From positions 1 through 64,000 of the forward strand of contig DATMAG010000106.1 of assembly GCA_035560235.1 (NCBI GenBank): a stretch of DNA of 64,000 nt, read 5' to 3'. This stretch comes from DASRDU01 sp035560235 (GTDB lineage Bacteria > Acidobacteriota > Blastocatellia > RBC074). The notes under the pieces are model-generated. The model searched no databases and was not told the origin of the DNA. It saw only the letters and a list, made by a program, of their open reading frames with translations. Shown piece after piece: positions 28,001-35,227 of the stretch. Every line of letters begins with the position of its first letter. Positions within the stretch are counted from its first letter, which is position 1. Both the position numbers and the translations under genes were made by a program.

Positions 28001-28535
28001 ATGACCCCTGCGGATCCTCGCTCGAAGCGGTCTGTGAAGTCGTCGCCTGCACGCCCGGCGTGAGCAGCTCAAAATTGGAGAAGCGCCGGTTGAGAATCGG
28101 CAGGTTGGTGACGGTCTTTTCACTGAGTGTCACAGCCACGTCCGTGCGCTCGGTCTTGAGCAGCGGCGTTTCTCCGCTGACCTCGACCACCTGACTGACC
28201 TCGCCGACCTGAAGTTTGATGTCGAGACTGGTTTCCTGATCGACCGAGACGCTGACCTCCTGCTGATAAGCCTTGAAGCCCTGCGCCTCGACGCGCACCT
28301 GATAGCGCCCGACGATCAGGAACCGCTGAGTGAAAATGCCTGATTCATTGGTCGTGGTCGTGGTGCTGACGCCCCGGCCAGGATCGGTCACGATTACCTT
28401 CGCATTCGGCACAGCGGAACCTGACGGATCAGTGACCGTGCCCACGATGTTGCCGTAAACCGCCTGACCGAACGCTGTCACGGGTGCCAGCAGCACACAC
28501 CCGACGAGAAAAACCAACGCCGCAGCCTTTCGCAT
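25089..28535 (-). CDS. Oar-type TonB-dependent receptor with N-terminal regulatory-like domain
   Basis: 1148 residues. A signal peptide ends near TAFGQ. A carboxypeptidase-regulatory-like domain follows (about 25-110; NIVGTVTDPSGSAVPNAKV, then GRYQVRVEAQGFKAYQQEVS). The plug domain is near 130-240 (LPILNRRFSNFELLTPGVQA) and the barrel fills the rest, ending with the aromatic-terminated strand WQFGLRLEY that BAM recognises. Such proteins are abundant in Acidobacteria and are thought to import glycans or peptides with TonB energy. It is the last gene of the operon that begins at the LacI-controlled promoter, after the sugar isomerase and Gfo/Idh genes, so its ligand is probably a carbohydrate. 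GGGAGG lies 10 bases before the ATG. Confidence 0.92.
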   Translation of the reverse strand: MRKAAALVFLVGCVLLAPVTAFGQAVYGNIVGTVTDPSGSAVPNAKVIVTDPGRGVSTTTTTNESGIFTQRFLIVGRYQVRVEAQGFKAYQQEVSVSVDQETSLDIKLQVGEVSQVVEVSGETPLLKTERTDVAVTLSEKTVTNLPILNRRFSNFELLTPGVQATTSQTASSEDPQGSFRKVTNGQSFAGSSYLLDGTDNRDAMLGLIVINSTLESLTEAKVTSANYDAEFGATAGVVSAQTKSGTNTFHAVGFHFLRNDHFNARNPFTQFQKIRGTDRFIPVTQFNQFGGAAGGRVIPNKLFWFGDYQGTRRNTGGSALLRVPTLAERGGDLSGLGLKIFDPASSNTVEGRTEFAGAKIPTARLNPQAQNLLKLIPLPNIAGVTSDNANFVGAGVIKFNEDLWNTRWDYYFTEKMHLFGRYSFADYRLTSPGIFGELVGGRGFDEQAPFAGISRTRNQSIASGFDYTVSASWLTDFRFGWFRYRVNVDPGGGNVNPAQDAGIPGLNNDDFTRGMPAFFLNGYGQGGNTGQQFNFGYALQFARCNCPLRQNERAWQLVNNWTNLRGNHTIKFGFDYRRAANLRIPSDRHRAGELQFNAARTQGDINPDPNVVSIGGGSALASFLLGDVSDFQRYVSTITDAEERQNRYFAYGQDQWKVNNRLTINYGLRWENYRPQTVTGAGKGGFVDVDTGEVLIAGSPGVGLDLNVEPANNAFAPRVGIAYRVTDKTVLRLGYGRGFDIGVFGSVFGHNVTQNLPVLGIQSNQPARNFDAVFNLSQGPTPLDPATILNNRPKGPNGRPILPNGVTAFILPERLRYPTTDAWNVTLQHQLPHDVAVEAAYVGTKGTHVFAGFGGDYDFNQATIQGFGTLTTNQRKPFFNKFGWAQNFRYYGSDASNNYHSMQLKAEKRFSHGYSLLTHYTWSRAFNYTNTYYNIDAKLAYGPNDNHRSHVYTAAIVYELPFGQGRRFLSSVGRAADLLIGGWQVNTVFTWQSGLPFTPSYRDCNADRDTGWCRPDLVGDWKPDNPDRNQWFITTPIDTATGRVTPLTANGQTLGPWRRPQRGTFGSVGRNRLLGPSFSQWDMSFFKSFAITERFRAQFRAESFNFANRVNLANPNTCVDCPGTAGRITNIFQLATMRQWQFGLRLEY

Positions 28536-28601
28536 GATTGATAACCTCCCTGGGAATGTTCAGCAGATTTTCGTCTGCCAGTGCCTGGTGAAAAGAGCCG
28601 G

Positions 28602-28619
28602 GGCCGGTCAGTACCGGCC
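28602..28619. terminator. GC hairpin between Gfo/Idh and receptor genes
   Basis: GGCCGGTCAGTACCGGCC folds with a 7-bp stem and 4-base loop, 43 bp after the Gfo/Idh stop. There is no U-tract. It may be an attenuator or RNA-processing site that sets receptor level relative to the enzymes. Confidence 0.45.
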
Positions 28620-28662
28620 AGCAGCGCCGCTTCTGCCATAAGCTGATTGATGAGAGCCGGGA

Positions 28663-29859
28663 CTAAACGTCTTCGATGATCTTCATCCCGCCAGCATCAA
28701 ACTTCATGCGTTTCCGCTTCCAGTACGCCGCCCGCGCCAGATGCACCGGATTGCACGATTCAACTCCGGTCTGAATATCGGCGCTCGGGCGCGTGCCGTT
28801 TTTAATTGCCTCAAGAAAGTTCGTGGCGTGGGCGACTTCAAGGTTTTCGGTCGAATCAACCACTTCCGGCTCGCCCTTGTTCGGGCGAAAGATGTAACCC
28901 GACCGCGCCAGGTCGAGCGTGCCTTCAGTCCCCTGAAAGAAGACGCCTGGTCGTTCGTTGCGAAGCGGCAGCACCGATGATTCAAACGTCAGATTCCAGT
29001 TGCCCGGATACTGAATGATCGCGTTGACCGTGTCGGGATTGACGCGGCCATCATTGAGCTGATAGATGCCGCCGGTTGAGACGGCGCTGGCAGGGCGCGA
29101 TTCATTCATCATCCACTGCGCGACATCGGCCCAGTGCGTCAGAATGTCTGCGAGCAGCCCGCCGCCGTAATCGGGAAAGTAACGCCACGAATCATAGCGA
29201 ATCCACTCATACGCCACTTTCGGCGCAGGCCCCAGAAACCGCTCCCAGTCGAGGCCCGCCGGTTTCGGCTGCGGAGCAATCTTTCTTCGCTGCCAGGGAA
29301 AGTCGTGCCACACGGCACGCGCAAAGATCACTTTGCCCAGCCGTCCTTTATCAAAAAACTCTTCCTTCGCGCGCCGGTAATGTGCGCCGCTGCGCTGCTG
29401 CGTGCCGGTCTGACAGACCTTGCCGCTTTTGCGCACGGCTTCGATCAGCAGCGGCCCTTCAGCAGGCTGATGCGTGGTTGGTTTCTCAAGGTAAACGTGT
29501 TTGCCTGCTCGCAGCGCAGCCTGCGCGAGCGACAAATGCAGGTGATCGGGCGCGCCGATCAGCACTGCGTCAATGCCGCGCTGATTCAATGCTTCTTCAA
29601 CCAGGCCTGTTTCGTGCGGCTTGTCTCCGGCGCTCAGCAGTGATTCGCGTGCGCGCTGCCGCTGCACGTCATAGACATCGCACAGGCAGCGCAGTTCGGC
29701 GCGCCCGGTCGTCAGAAAAGCCTTCATCACTTCGCGCCCGCGCCGCCCGCTGCCGATGAGCGCCATCCCGAGGCGATCATTCGCGCCGCGAATGCGGCGA
29801 TAGGAAGCGGCGGTCAGCGCCGCAGTGCTGCTGCCGATCAGAAACTCTCGTCTTTGCAT
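28663..29859 (-). CDS. Tat-exported Gfo/Idh/MocA-family oxidoreductase
   Basis: 398 residues. The N-terminus MQRREFLIGSSTAALTAAS is a twin-arginine signal, so the enzyme is exported folded with its NAD(P) cofactor. The Rossmann start is RLGMALIGSGRRGREVMKAF, the family core GKHVYLEKPTTHQPAEG carries the catalytic Lys of the EKP motif, and the C-terminal alpha/beta domain has GGGLLADILTHWADVAQWMM. Members act on glycosides, inositols or sugar phosphates, and some cleave glycosides by an oxidative mechanism. It begins 2 bp after the stop of the sugar isomerase gene, implying translational coupling, and shares its promoter. Confidence 0.9.
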   Translation of the reverse strand: MQRREFLIGSSTAALTAASYRRIRGANDRLGMALIGSGRRGREVMKAFLTTGRAELRCLCDVYDVQRQRARESLLSAGDKPHETGLVEEALNQRGIDAVLIGAPDHLHLSLAQAALRAGKHVYLEKPTTHQPAEGPLLIEAVRKSGKVCQTGTQQRSGAHYRRAKEEFFDKGRLGKVIFARAVWHDFPWQRRKIAPQPKPAGLDWERFLGPAPKVAYEWIRYDSWRYFPDYGGGLLADILTHWADVAQWMMNESRPASAVSTGGIYQLNDGRVNPDTVNAIIQYPGNWNLTFESSVLPLRNERPGVFFQGTEGTLDLARSGYIFRPNKGEPEVVDSTENLEVAHATNFLEAIKNGTRPSADIQTGVESCNPVHLARAAYWKRKRMKFDAGGMKIIEDV

Positions 29860-29861
29860 AC

Positions 29862-30743
29862 TTACTTTTTGAAAGCCTGGCGCAGTGTTTCGCGGGCCGG
29901 AGCAACGGCGCTCTCGCCCGGTTTTGCGCCGCTCAGTCGTTCCTCTTCATTCAGCACCCAGCCGTTCCATTTCACTTTGCGAATCGCGGCGGCCAGTTCC
30001 AGCACCGGGAAATCGCCCTGTCCGAGCGGCACCTGCTCGTCGCCTTTGAAATCGCGCAGGTGCAGCCCGACGATGCGGCGATGATGCCGCTCAAAGAACT
30101 GCGGAACATTCATCCCGGCGCGAAAAGCCCAGCCGCAGTCGGTCAGAAAATCAACGAGCGCGGGTGATGTCTGCTGATACAGCCCTTCGATTTCGAGGCC
30201 GTTCTGCTGCAGCTCCGGCCCGTGATTGTGATAGGCCAGGCCGAGGCCTCTGGTCTTGCAGTATTGCCCGGCGACGTTCAGCCCTTCGGCCTTGCGCCTG
30301 AGCGCCTCGCCGTCAACGCGACCATCTTTGATGAGGCCGCCGCCGCTCAGAATCACGCGCCCGGCGCCGAGCGCGGCTGCGCCGTCCGCAACCTTCTTAA
30401 TCAGGTCGAGCGGCGCAATCTGCGTTTTGTCGTCGTATTTGTCGAGGAAGATATGCACGCCAAAAAACTTCAGCCCCGTCGCGCGCAGCTTTGCCGAGGC
30501 TTCAGCGGCCTTGTCGAACTGCCCCTGCACATTGCGAAAGCTGGTCTCGAAACCATCGAACCCAAGCGATTTGAGCTTTGCCAGCACACCAAGCAGGTCA
30601 GAGAACTCTGCGGGATTGATCCGCCAGGCATTGGTCTGACAGCCGAACTGAATCCCCCGGCTGCGCTCAAAGGCGAGACAGGACGAAGGCGCAGCGAGAG
30701 CGGCCAGTGAAAGCGAAGCCAGAAAGTCACGGCGTCGAAGCAT
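29862..30743 (-). CDS. Exported sugar-phosphate isomerase/epimerase-like TIM barrel
   Basis: 293 residues. The N-terminus MLRRRDFLASLSLAALAA has a twin-arginine motif (RRDFLAS) and a hydrophobic segment. The mature part is an AP-endonuclease-2/xylose-isomerase-like barrel: FGCQTNAWRINPAEFSDLLG, LKSLGFDGFETSF, KFFGVHIFLDKYD, LGLAYHNHGPELQ, VDFLTDCGWAFRAG and IVGLHLRDFKGDEQ supply the His, Glu and Asp metal ligands. It likely isomerises or epimerises a sugar in the periplasm. First gene of the LacI-controlled operon: the operator and promoter are 80-130 bp upstream. Confidence 0.87.
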   Translation of the reverse strand: MLRRRDFLASLSLAALAAPSSCLAFERSRGIQFGCQTNAWRINPAEFSDLLGVLAKLKSLGFDGFETSFRNVQGQFDKAAEASAKLRATGLKFFGVHIFLDKYDDKTQIAPLDLIKKVADGAAALGAGRVILSGGGLIKDGRVDGEALRRKAEGLNVAGQYCKTRGLGLAYHNHGPELQQNGLEIEGLYQQTSPALVDFLTDCGWAFRAGMNVPQFFERHHRRIVGLHLRDFKGDEQVPLGQGDFPVLELAAAIRKVKWNGWVLNEEERLSGAKPGESAVAPARETLRQAFKK

Positions 30744-30822
30744 GACAGGTCACTGAATGATTGCGGTTGCTGAAAGGTGAAACTGCTGACTGACCCCGGC
30801 AAAGCTGTGCGGATAAATCTTT

Positions 30823-30854
30823 CGTGTTTTGTTTTACCGGTAAACTAAAACACG
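30823..30854. promoter_or_regulatory. LacI-family operator
   Basis: A 32-bp inverted repeat with 14 of 16 pairs matching, centred on TTTACCGGTAAA. A central CG within an A/T-flanked palindrome is typical of LacI/GalR operators. It lies 80 bp upstream of the sugar isomerase start, next to the LacI gene, and overlaps the predicted -10 box and start of transcription. Confidence 0.82.
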
Positions 30855-30873
30855 GCAGTACGGAGAGTGTCAA
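30844..30873 (-). promoter_or_regulatory. Promoter of the LacI-controlled operon
   Basis: On the minus strand: a perfect -35 TTGACA (30873-30868), 18-bp spacer and -10 TTTAGT (30849-30844). The -10 is embedded in the operator, so repressor binding would block polymerase. Confidence 0.65.
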
Positions 30874-30914
30874 TGGAATCGCACAGATTTTCTGCGGAAT
30901 GTTTGTGGAATGAT

Positions 30915-31967
30915 TCAGGCCGATTTCAGGCGGCGGGCAGCCGGGGCAGGGCCGATGGATTCGCGCAGCTTCAGTTCGACAGGCAGGATCAGGCTTTGCG
31001 GCTGAGTGAACTTCCCTTCCATAGCGCCGGTCAGCAGGTTGAATGCTTCCTTACCGATTTCATACATCGGCGTGTAAACAGTCGTCAGACTTTTGTGCGT
31101 GTATTCACCAACAGCGGTACCGTCAAAGCTCACGACCGAGACTTCATCAGGCACTTCGATTCCTGCCTGATCGAGAAAGCGCATTAACCCGACCGCGACC
31201 ACATCGCTGAAAGTCACAATCGCGGTCGGCTTCTGTTTGCAGGCCTGCCACAGGCGCTGCCCGGCTTCAAAGCCTCCGGCAAAGGTCAGCGCGCTGGTTT
31301 CAAACAGTGCTTCGCTCTGCTCGAAGCCATTTTTTTTCGCGTAGCGTTTGAAGGCCGCGAGCCGCTGCCGGATCGGCAGCATCGCCGGAGTGCCTGAAAT
31401 ATAGGCCACGCGCCGGTGCGCGCGCGCGGCGAGCGCCTCAACCACCATCCGCACGCCGTCCACATAATCGGCGGCGACCTGATGAAAGACTGGCGGTTTC
31501 AACTGACGATTGATCAGAACGACTTCAAAATCGCTCTTCTGCAAGTCCTGCCAGAAGCGCGGCAGCTTTGGTTTCTCGCTGGTGAATGGCGGCGCAGCGA
31601 TCATGCCGCCGAGGTGCAGCCCGATCAGATCTCTGACCTTGTCGGCATAGCGATCCAGTTCATACGAACCATTGCCGAGCAGGACGTGATAACCGGCGGC
31701 GCTCGCGGCATCCTCGATGGCGCGGATGACTTCGGCGTAATACTGATCGGAACTGTTCGGCACGATCACGCCGATCAGATTGGAGCGTCCGGTCGCAAGC
31801 GCGCGCGCCACCTGATTCGGCTCGTAATTCAACTGCTTCATCGCTGCCCGCACCCGCGCCCGCGTCGCTTCAGGAATGCGCGGATGATCGCGCAGCGCCA
31901 GTGAAACAGTCATCGCCGAAAGGCCGAGCTTGTTGCCGATGTCACGAATTGTAACTTTCTTCTTCAA
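30915..31967 (-). CDS. LacI-family transcriptional regulator
   Basis: 350 residues. The helix-turn-helix is VTIRDIGNKLGLSAMTVSLA followed by the hinge motif PNQVARALATGRSNLIGVIV. The periplasmic-binding-protein-like effector domain fills residues 60-335. The start codon is TTG at 31967; no ATG lies suitably upstream and no Shine-Dalgarno is seen. A 111-bp palindromic element starts 23 bp upstream. The adjacent operator and the sugar genes downstream make it the likely repressor of that operon, released by a sugar derived from the imported glycan. It may also be co-transcribed with the operon and so autoregulated. Confidence 0.93.
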   Translation of the reverse strand: MKKKVTIRDIGNKLGLSAMTVSLALRDHPRIPEATRARVRAAMKQLNYEPNQVARALATGRSNLIGVIVPNSSDQYYAEVIRAIEDAASAAGYHVLLGNGSYELDRYADKVRDLIGLHLGGMIAAPPFTSEKPKLPRFWQDLQKSDFEVVLINRQLKPPVFHQVAADYVDGVRMVVEALAARAHRRVAYISGTPAMLPIRQRLAAFKRYAKKNGFEQSEALFETSALTFAGGFEAGQRLWQACKQKPTAIVTFSDVVAVGLMRFLDQAGIEVPDEVSVVSFDGTAVGEYTHKSLTTVYTPMYEIGKEAFNLLTGAMEGKFTQPQSLILPVELKLRESIGPAPAARRLKSA

Positions 31968-31990
31968 GCTGATGGCAGCAGATCAGTGGT

Positions 31991-32101
31991 AAGAGAGATG
32001 ACGGAACAGACGGAAATAACGGAACAGACGAAAGAAGATCTGAACAGTGGCCTGGCTTTTCCGTTCATTCCGTTATTTTCGTCTGTTCCGTCATCTCTCT
32101 T
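31991..32101. repeat. 111-bp palindromic nonamer element, copy 2
   Basis: Same outer arms as the element at 22761-22871 (AAGAGAGATGACGGAACAGA). Units are ATGACGGAA, CAGACGGAA, ATAACGGAA, CAGACGAAA and their complements (TTTCCGTTC, ATTCCGTTA, TTTTCGTCT, GTTCCGTCA). The centre differs between copies although the total length is equal. It lies 12 bp after the amidase stop. Confidence 0.88.
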
Positions 32102-32113
32102 TTTCTTCCGTTC

Positions 32114-33547
32114 TTACGCTGACACAGGCGGTCTGCGCTGTGCCCAGGGCCGCGCCGATTCAAGCTGCGAGGCAAGCCTGAAAAGCGTCGCTTCATCACC
32201 GAAGCGTCCGGTAAAGTGCGTACCGACGGGCAGTCCTTCAGCGTTCCAGTACAGCGGCAGCGAAATTGCGGGCTGACCAGTGACGTTGGCGAGCGGAGTA
32301 AATGGCACGAACTCGGCGGCGACGCGCATGCCGTTCAGCGGATTTTCGGGCGTGCTGTCCATTGAGCCGAGCGGCAGCGGCGGCGCGCCGAGCGTCGGCG
32401 TCAGCCACACATCGTAATCAAGCATGAAGCGCGCGATGTCACGCGACATTCGCTGACACCACTGCACCGCGAGCAGGTATTTCGCTGCGCTCTGCTGCTG
32501 CCCCATCTGATACAAGGCCCACGTGCCAGGCTCGAACTGATCAGGCGTCGGCGTTTTGCCGAGCGCCATCGCAAAGCCGTCAATCGTCCACGCCATACCC
32601 GATGACCAGATGGTCATAAACATCGGAACGATCATTTCAGCATCAACCTGCGGCGCGGCTTCGACGACTTCGTGGCCAAGATCAGCGCAGAGTTTTGCGG
32701 CGTCTTCGACTGCGGCCACACAGTCAGGATGCAATGGCGCGCCGGTTGGCGACTGTTTTGTAAAGGCAATTCGCAGCCTGCCGGGGTTTGCGCCGACTTC
32801 TTCAATGAATGGTCGCGCTGGCGCGGGCGCATAGTACGGATCACCGACATCCGGCCCCGCTGTGGCATCGAGCAGCGCGGCAGAATCGCGCACTGAACGT
32901 GTGACCGCGTGTTCGGCAATCAGCCCGCTGAAGGCATCGCCCACGTCCGGCCCCAGCGGATTGCGCGCCCGAGTTGGCTTCAATCCCACCAGCCCGCAGC
33001 ACGAGGCCGGAATGCGAATTGAACCGCCGCCGTCATTGGCGTGCGCCATCGGCACCATTCCTGCGGCAACGGCTGCGGCTGAACCGCCCGATGATCCGCC
33101 GGTGATGTGAGCTGTGTTCCAGGGATTGCGCGAAGGCCCGTGCAGCTTTGGCTCAGTCGTTGGCAGAATGCCGTATTCAGGCGCATTCGTGATGCCGCAG
33201 ATGACCAGCCCGGCGCGCTTGTATCGCCGGGTCAGTTCCGCATCGTATGGCGCAACGAAGCCTTCCAGAAAACGCGATCCCTGCGTTTGCGGCGCGCCCG
33301 CGCACAGGGCCATCAGATTCTTGAGCAGAAACGGGACGCCGGTAAACGGGCCGGCGGGCAGTTCGCCGCTCGCCGCCTGGCGCGCCTGCTCAAAGAGCGG
33401 AAAGATGACGGCATTGAGTTGCGGATTGACGCGCTCGATGCGTTCAATCGCGGCCTCGACCAGTTCAATGGGTTTGACTTCCTTCTTTCTGACCAGCTCG
33501 GCCTGTGCAGTTGCATCAAGCCATGCGAGTTCATTCATTGCTGACAT
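32114..33547 (-). CDS. Amidase (amidase-signature family)
   Basis: 477 residues from ATG 33547, supported by AGGGGGC upstream; the frame extends further but without protein-like composition. It hydrolyses amide bonds with a Ser-cisSer-Lys triad: the lysine is near residue 76 (GVPFLLKNLMA) and the serines lie in ITGGSSGGSAAAVAAGMVP and NDGGGSIRIPASCCGLVGLK. The C-terminal segment TPLANVTGQPAISLPLYW is typical. The lack of GatB or GatC genes nearby and the general sequence suggest a stand-alone amidase, not GatA. Substrate unknown. Confidence 0.92.
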   Translation of the reverse strand: MSAMNELAWLDATAQAELVRKKEVKPIELVEAAIERIERVNPQLNAVIFPLFEQARQAASGELPAGPFTGVPFLLKNLMALCAGAPQTQGSRFLEGFVAPYDAELTRRYKRAGLVICGITNAPEYGILPTTEPKLHGPSRNPWNTAHITGGSSGGSAAAVAAGMVPMAHANDGGGSIRIPASCCGLVGLKPTRARNPLGPDVGDAFSGLIAEHAVTRSVRDSAALLDATAGPDVGDPYYAPAPARPFIEEVGANPGRLRIAFTKQSPTGAPLHPDCVAAVEDAAKLCADLGHEVVEAAPQVDAEMIVPMFMTIWSSGMAWTIDGFAMALGKTPTPDQFEPGTWALYQMGQQQSAAKYLLAVQWCQRMSRDIARFMLDYDVWLTPTLGAPPLPLGSMDSTPENPLNGMRVAAEFVPFTPLANVTGQPAISLPLYWNAEGLPVGTHFTGRFGDEATLFRLASQLESARPWAQRRPPVSA

Positions 33548-33704
33548 GCTGATTGCCCCCTGTGAAGAGTTTCTGCCGGTGCATGGATGGTAACAACGGG
33601 CTGATATATTGGATGATCCGCGCGGAAAATGAAAAGGGCCGAAGCGCCTGGATGATCGCTGAAAGACGATTATCCGCGCTGACGGCTCAATGAGGGAAGA
33701 AGAC

Positions 33705-33738
<34 letters not shown>

Positions 33739-33799
33739 ACCTCTCAGGCCGCACCTCAGCCGCGACGTGCCCGATCCTTGCGAGTTGAAGCAATGCAAA

Positions 33800-33834
33800 G
33801 AGGCGCGAAGGAATACAGTTTTCCTTCGCGCCTC
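33800..33834. terminator. 14-bp stem hairpin after the ABC permease gene
   Basis: GAGGCGCGAAGGAA and TTCCTTCGCGCCTC flank TACAGTT, 25 bp after the permease stop (minus strand). No U-tract, but position and stability suit transcript termination or 3' protection. Confidence 0.6.
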
Positions 33835-33859
33835 TGCTCGCGGCTGTCCGCGTGATGTT

Positions 33860-35185
33860 TTATTCGTACCGCAGGCATTCAATCGGATCGAGCCGCGCAG
33901 CCTTGCGCGCAGGCCAGACGCCGAAGATCAGGCCGATGGCGATTGAGACCGTGACGCCGGTCACAACCGCCCACAGCGGAATCGAGGCGGGAATGGACGG
34001 GATGAAGAACATGAGAATGTAACTGACCGCAACGGCCAGCACGATGCCGAGGATGCCGCCGAGCGAGGTCAGCGTCATCGCTTCAAAGAGGAACTGCCGG
34101 ACGATGTCGCGGCGACGCGCTCCGATGGCCTTGCGCACGCCGATCTCCTTCGTCCGTTCAGTGACGCTCACGAGCATGATGTTCATCACGCCGATGCCGC
34201 CAACCAGCAGTCCGACTGCCGAAATGGCGATGGCGATGATGCCGACGGCGGCGGTGATTGAATCGAACTGCCTGATCATTTTGTCCGCCGTGCTGAGATC
34301 AAAATTATTATCCTGATCGTATTTCACCCCGCGCTGCCGACGCAGAATCTGTTCGATCTGATCGTAGGCTTCAGCGAGGCGTCCGGTTCTGGCTCGCGCA
34401 ATAATCATCATCCATTCGCTGCGGGGCGACAGCTTGCGCGCCGTCTCGAACGGAATGAAGACGGCGTTGTCTTCTTCGTTCTCCCCAAAGAACCCTGACT
34501 TTCTCTTTTCCAGCACGCCGATAACTTCAAACTCCCTGCCGCCCCAGTCCACGATCCGTCCGGCGATGCGGGCCTGATTCGGAAAGAGCGCTTCAGCCAC
34601 ATTGACGCCGATGACCATGACATTGCGGCGATGTTCGTCATCAACTTCGCTGATGAAGCGGCCCTCGGCCATCTGGATATTCGTCACGCGTTCGTAACTG
34701 GCCGAAGCTCCCTGAATATCGCCCTGCTTGTAGGAATGGCCCTGATACTTGATGGTTCGGTCCACCTGCCAGAGAAAGCCGTTGTAAGCGACCGAGTCAA
34801 CCGCATCAGCCTGCGCCAGAATGGCCTGACCATCGGCAGGCGTAAGCGGCTTGCGGGCATATTCGCTGCGGTCACGATCCCCCATGCGCGGCCCGGTCGA
34901 GAGGTGAAAGGCATAGATGTTGTTGGTGCCGTATTCCTCAACCATGCTGACGATGCTGTGGCGCAGGCCGGTCAGGATCGAAGCCACCGCGATCACGACG
35001 GCGACTCCGATGACGATGCCAAGGACGGTCAGGAAGCTGCGAAATTTGTGCGCGCGAATCGTCCCCATCGCCATCCGGATGGTTTCAATGGGCAGCAGCT
35101 TTGAGAGACTCCAGCGACGGTCGGCTTCCTGCTCGCGGCGTTCGACCGCCTTCATTTCACGCTGAATGTGTGCCTGTAATTTCAC
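33860..35185 (-). CDS. MacB/FtsX-type ABC transporter permease 1
   Basis: 441 residues from GTG 35185, preferred over ATG 35212 because AGGAG lies 9 bases before it. Topology is that of MacB permease domains: one membrane helix (FRSFLTVLGIVIGVAVVIAV), a large periplasmic MacB_PCD domain (about 90-300) and three C-terminal helices around LLVGGIGVMNIMLVSVTERT, with the coupling motif KEIGVRKAIGARRRDI. Such proteins export substrates from the periplasm or act as mechanotransmitters. The N-terminal 45 residues are charged and cytoplasmic. No ATPase gene accompanies it, so a subunit encoded elsewhere is needed. Downstream of the second permease, 42 bp apart. Confidence 0.92.
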   Translation of the reverse strand: MKLQAHIQREMKAVERREQEADRRWSLSKLLPIETIRMAMGTIRAHKFRSFLTVLGIVIGVAVVIAVASILTGLRHSIVSMVEEYGTNNIYAFHLSTGPRMGDRDRSEYARKPLTPADGQAILAQADAVDSVAYNGFLWQVDRTIKYQGHSYKQGDIQGASASYERVTNIQMAEGRFISEVDDEHRRNVMVIGVNVAEALFPNQARIAGRIVDWGGREFEVIGVLEKRKSGFFGENEEDNAVFIPFETARKLSPRSEWMMIIARARTGRLAEAYDQIEQILRRQRGVKYDQDNNFDLSTADKMIRQFDSITAAVGIIAIAISAVGLLVGGIGVMNIMLVSVTERTKEIGVRKAIGARRRDIVRQFLFEAMTLTSLGGILGIVLAVAVSYILMFFIPSIPASIPLWAVVTGVTVSIAIGLIFGVWPARKAARLDPIECLRYE

Positions 35186-35227
35186 TACTGTGATCTCCTG
35201 CACCGGCTGCATCGTCCGGCGCTGTCG

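Noticed and set aside
28602..28619. Second LacI operator
   Set aside because: GC-rich hairpin lacks the TTTACCGGTAAA core and has a 4-base spacer, so it is more likely an RNA structure.
32114..33547. GatA subunit of the tRNA amidotransferase
   Set aside because: No gatB or gatC nearby, and sequence tracts resemble stand-alone amidases.
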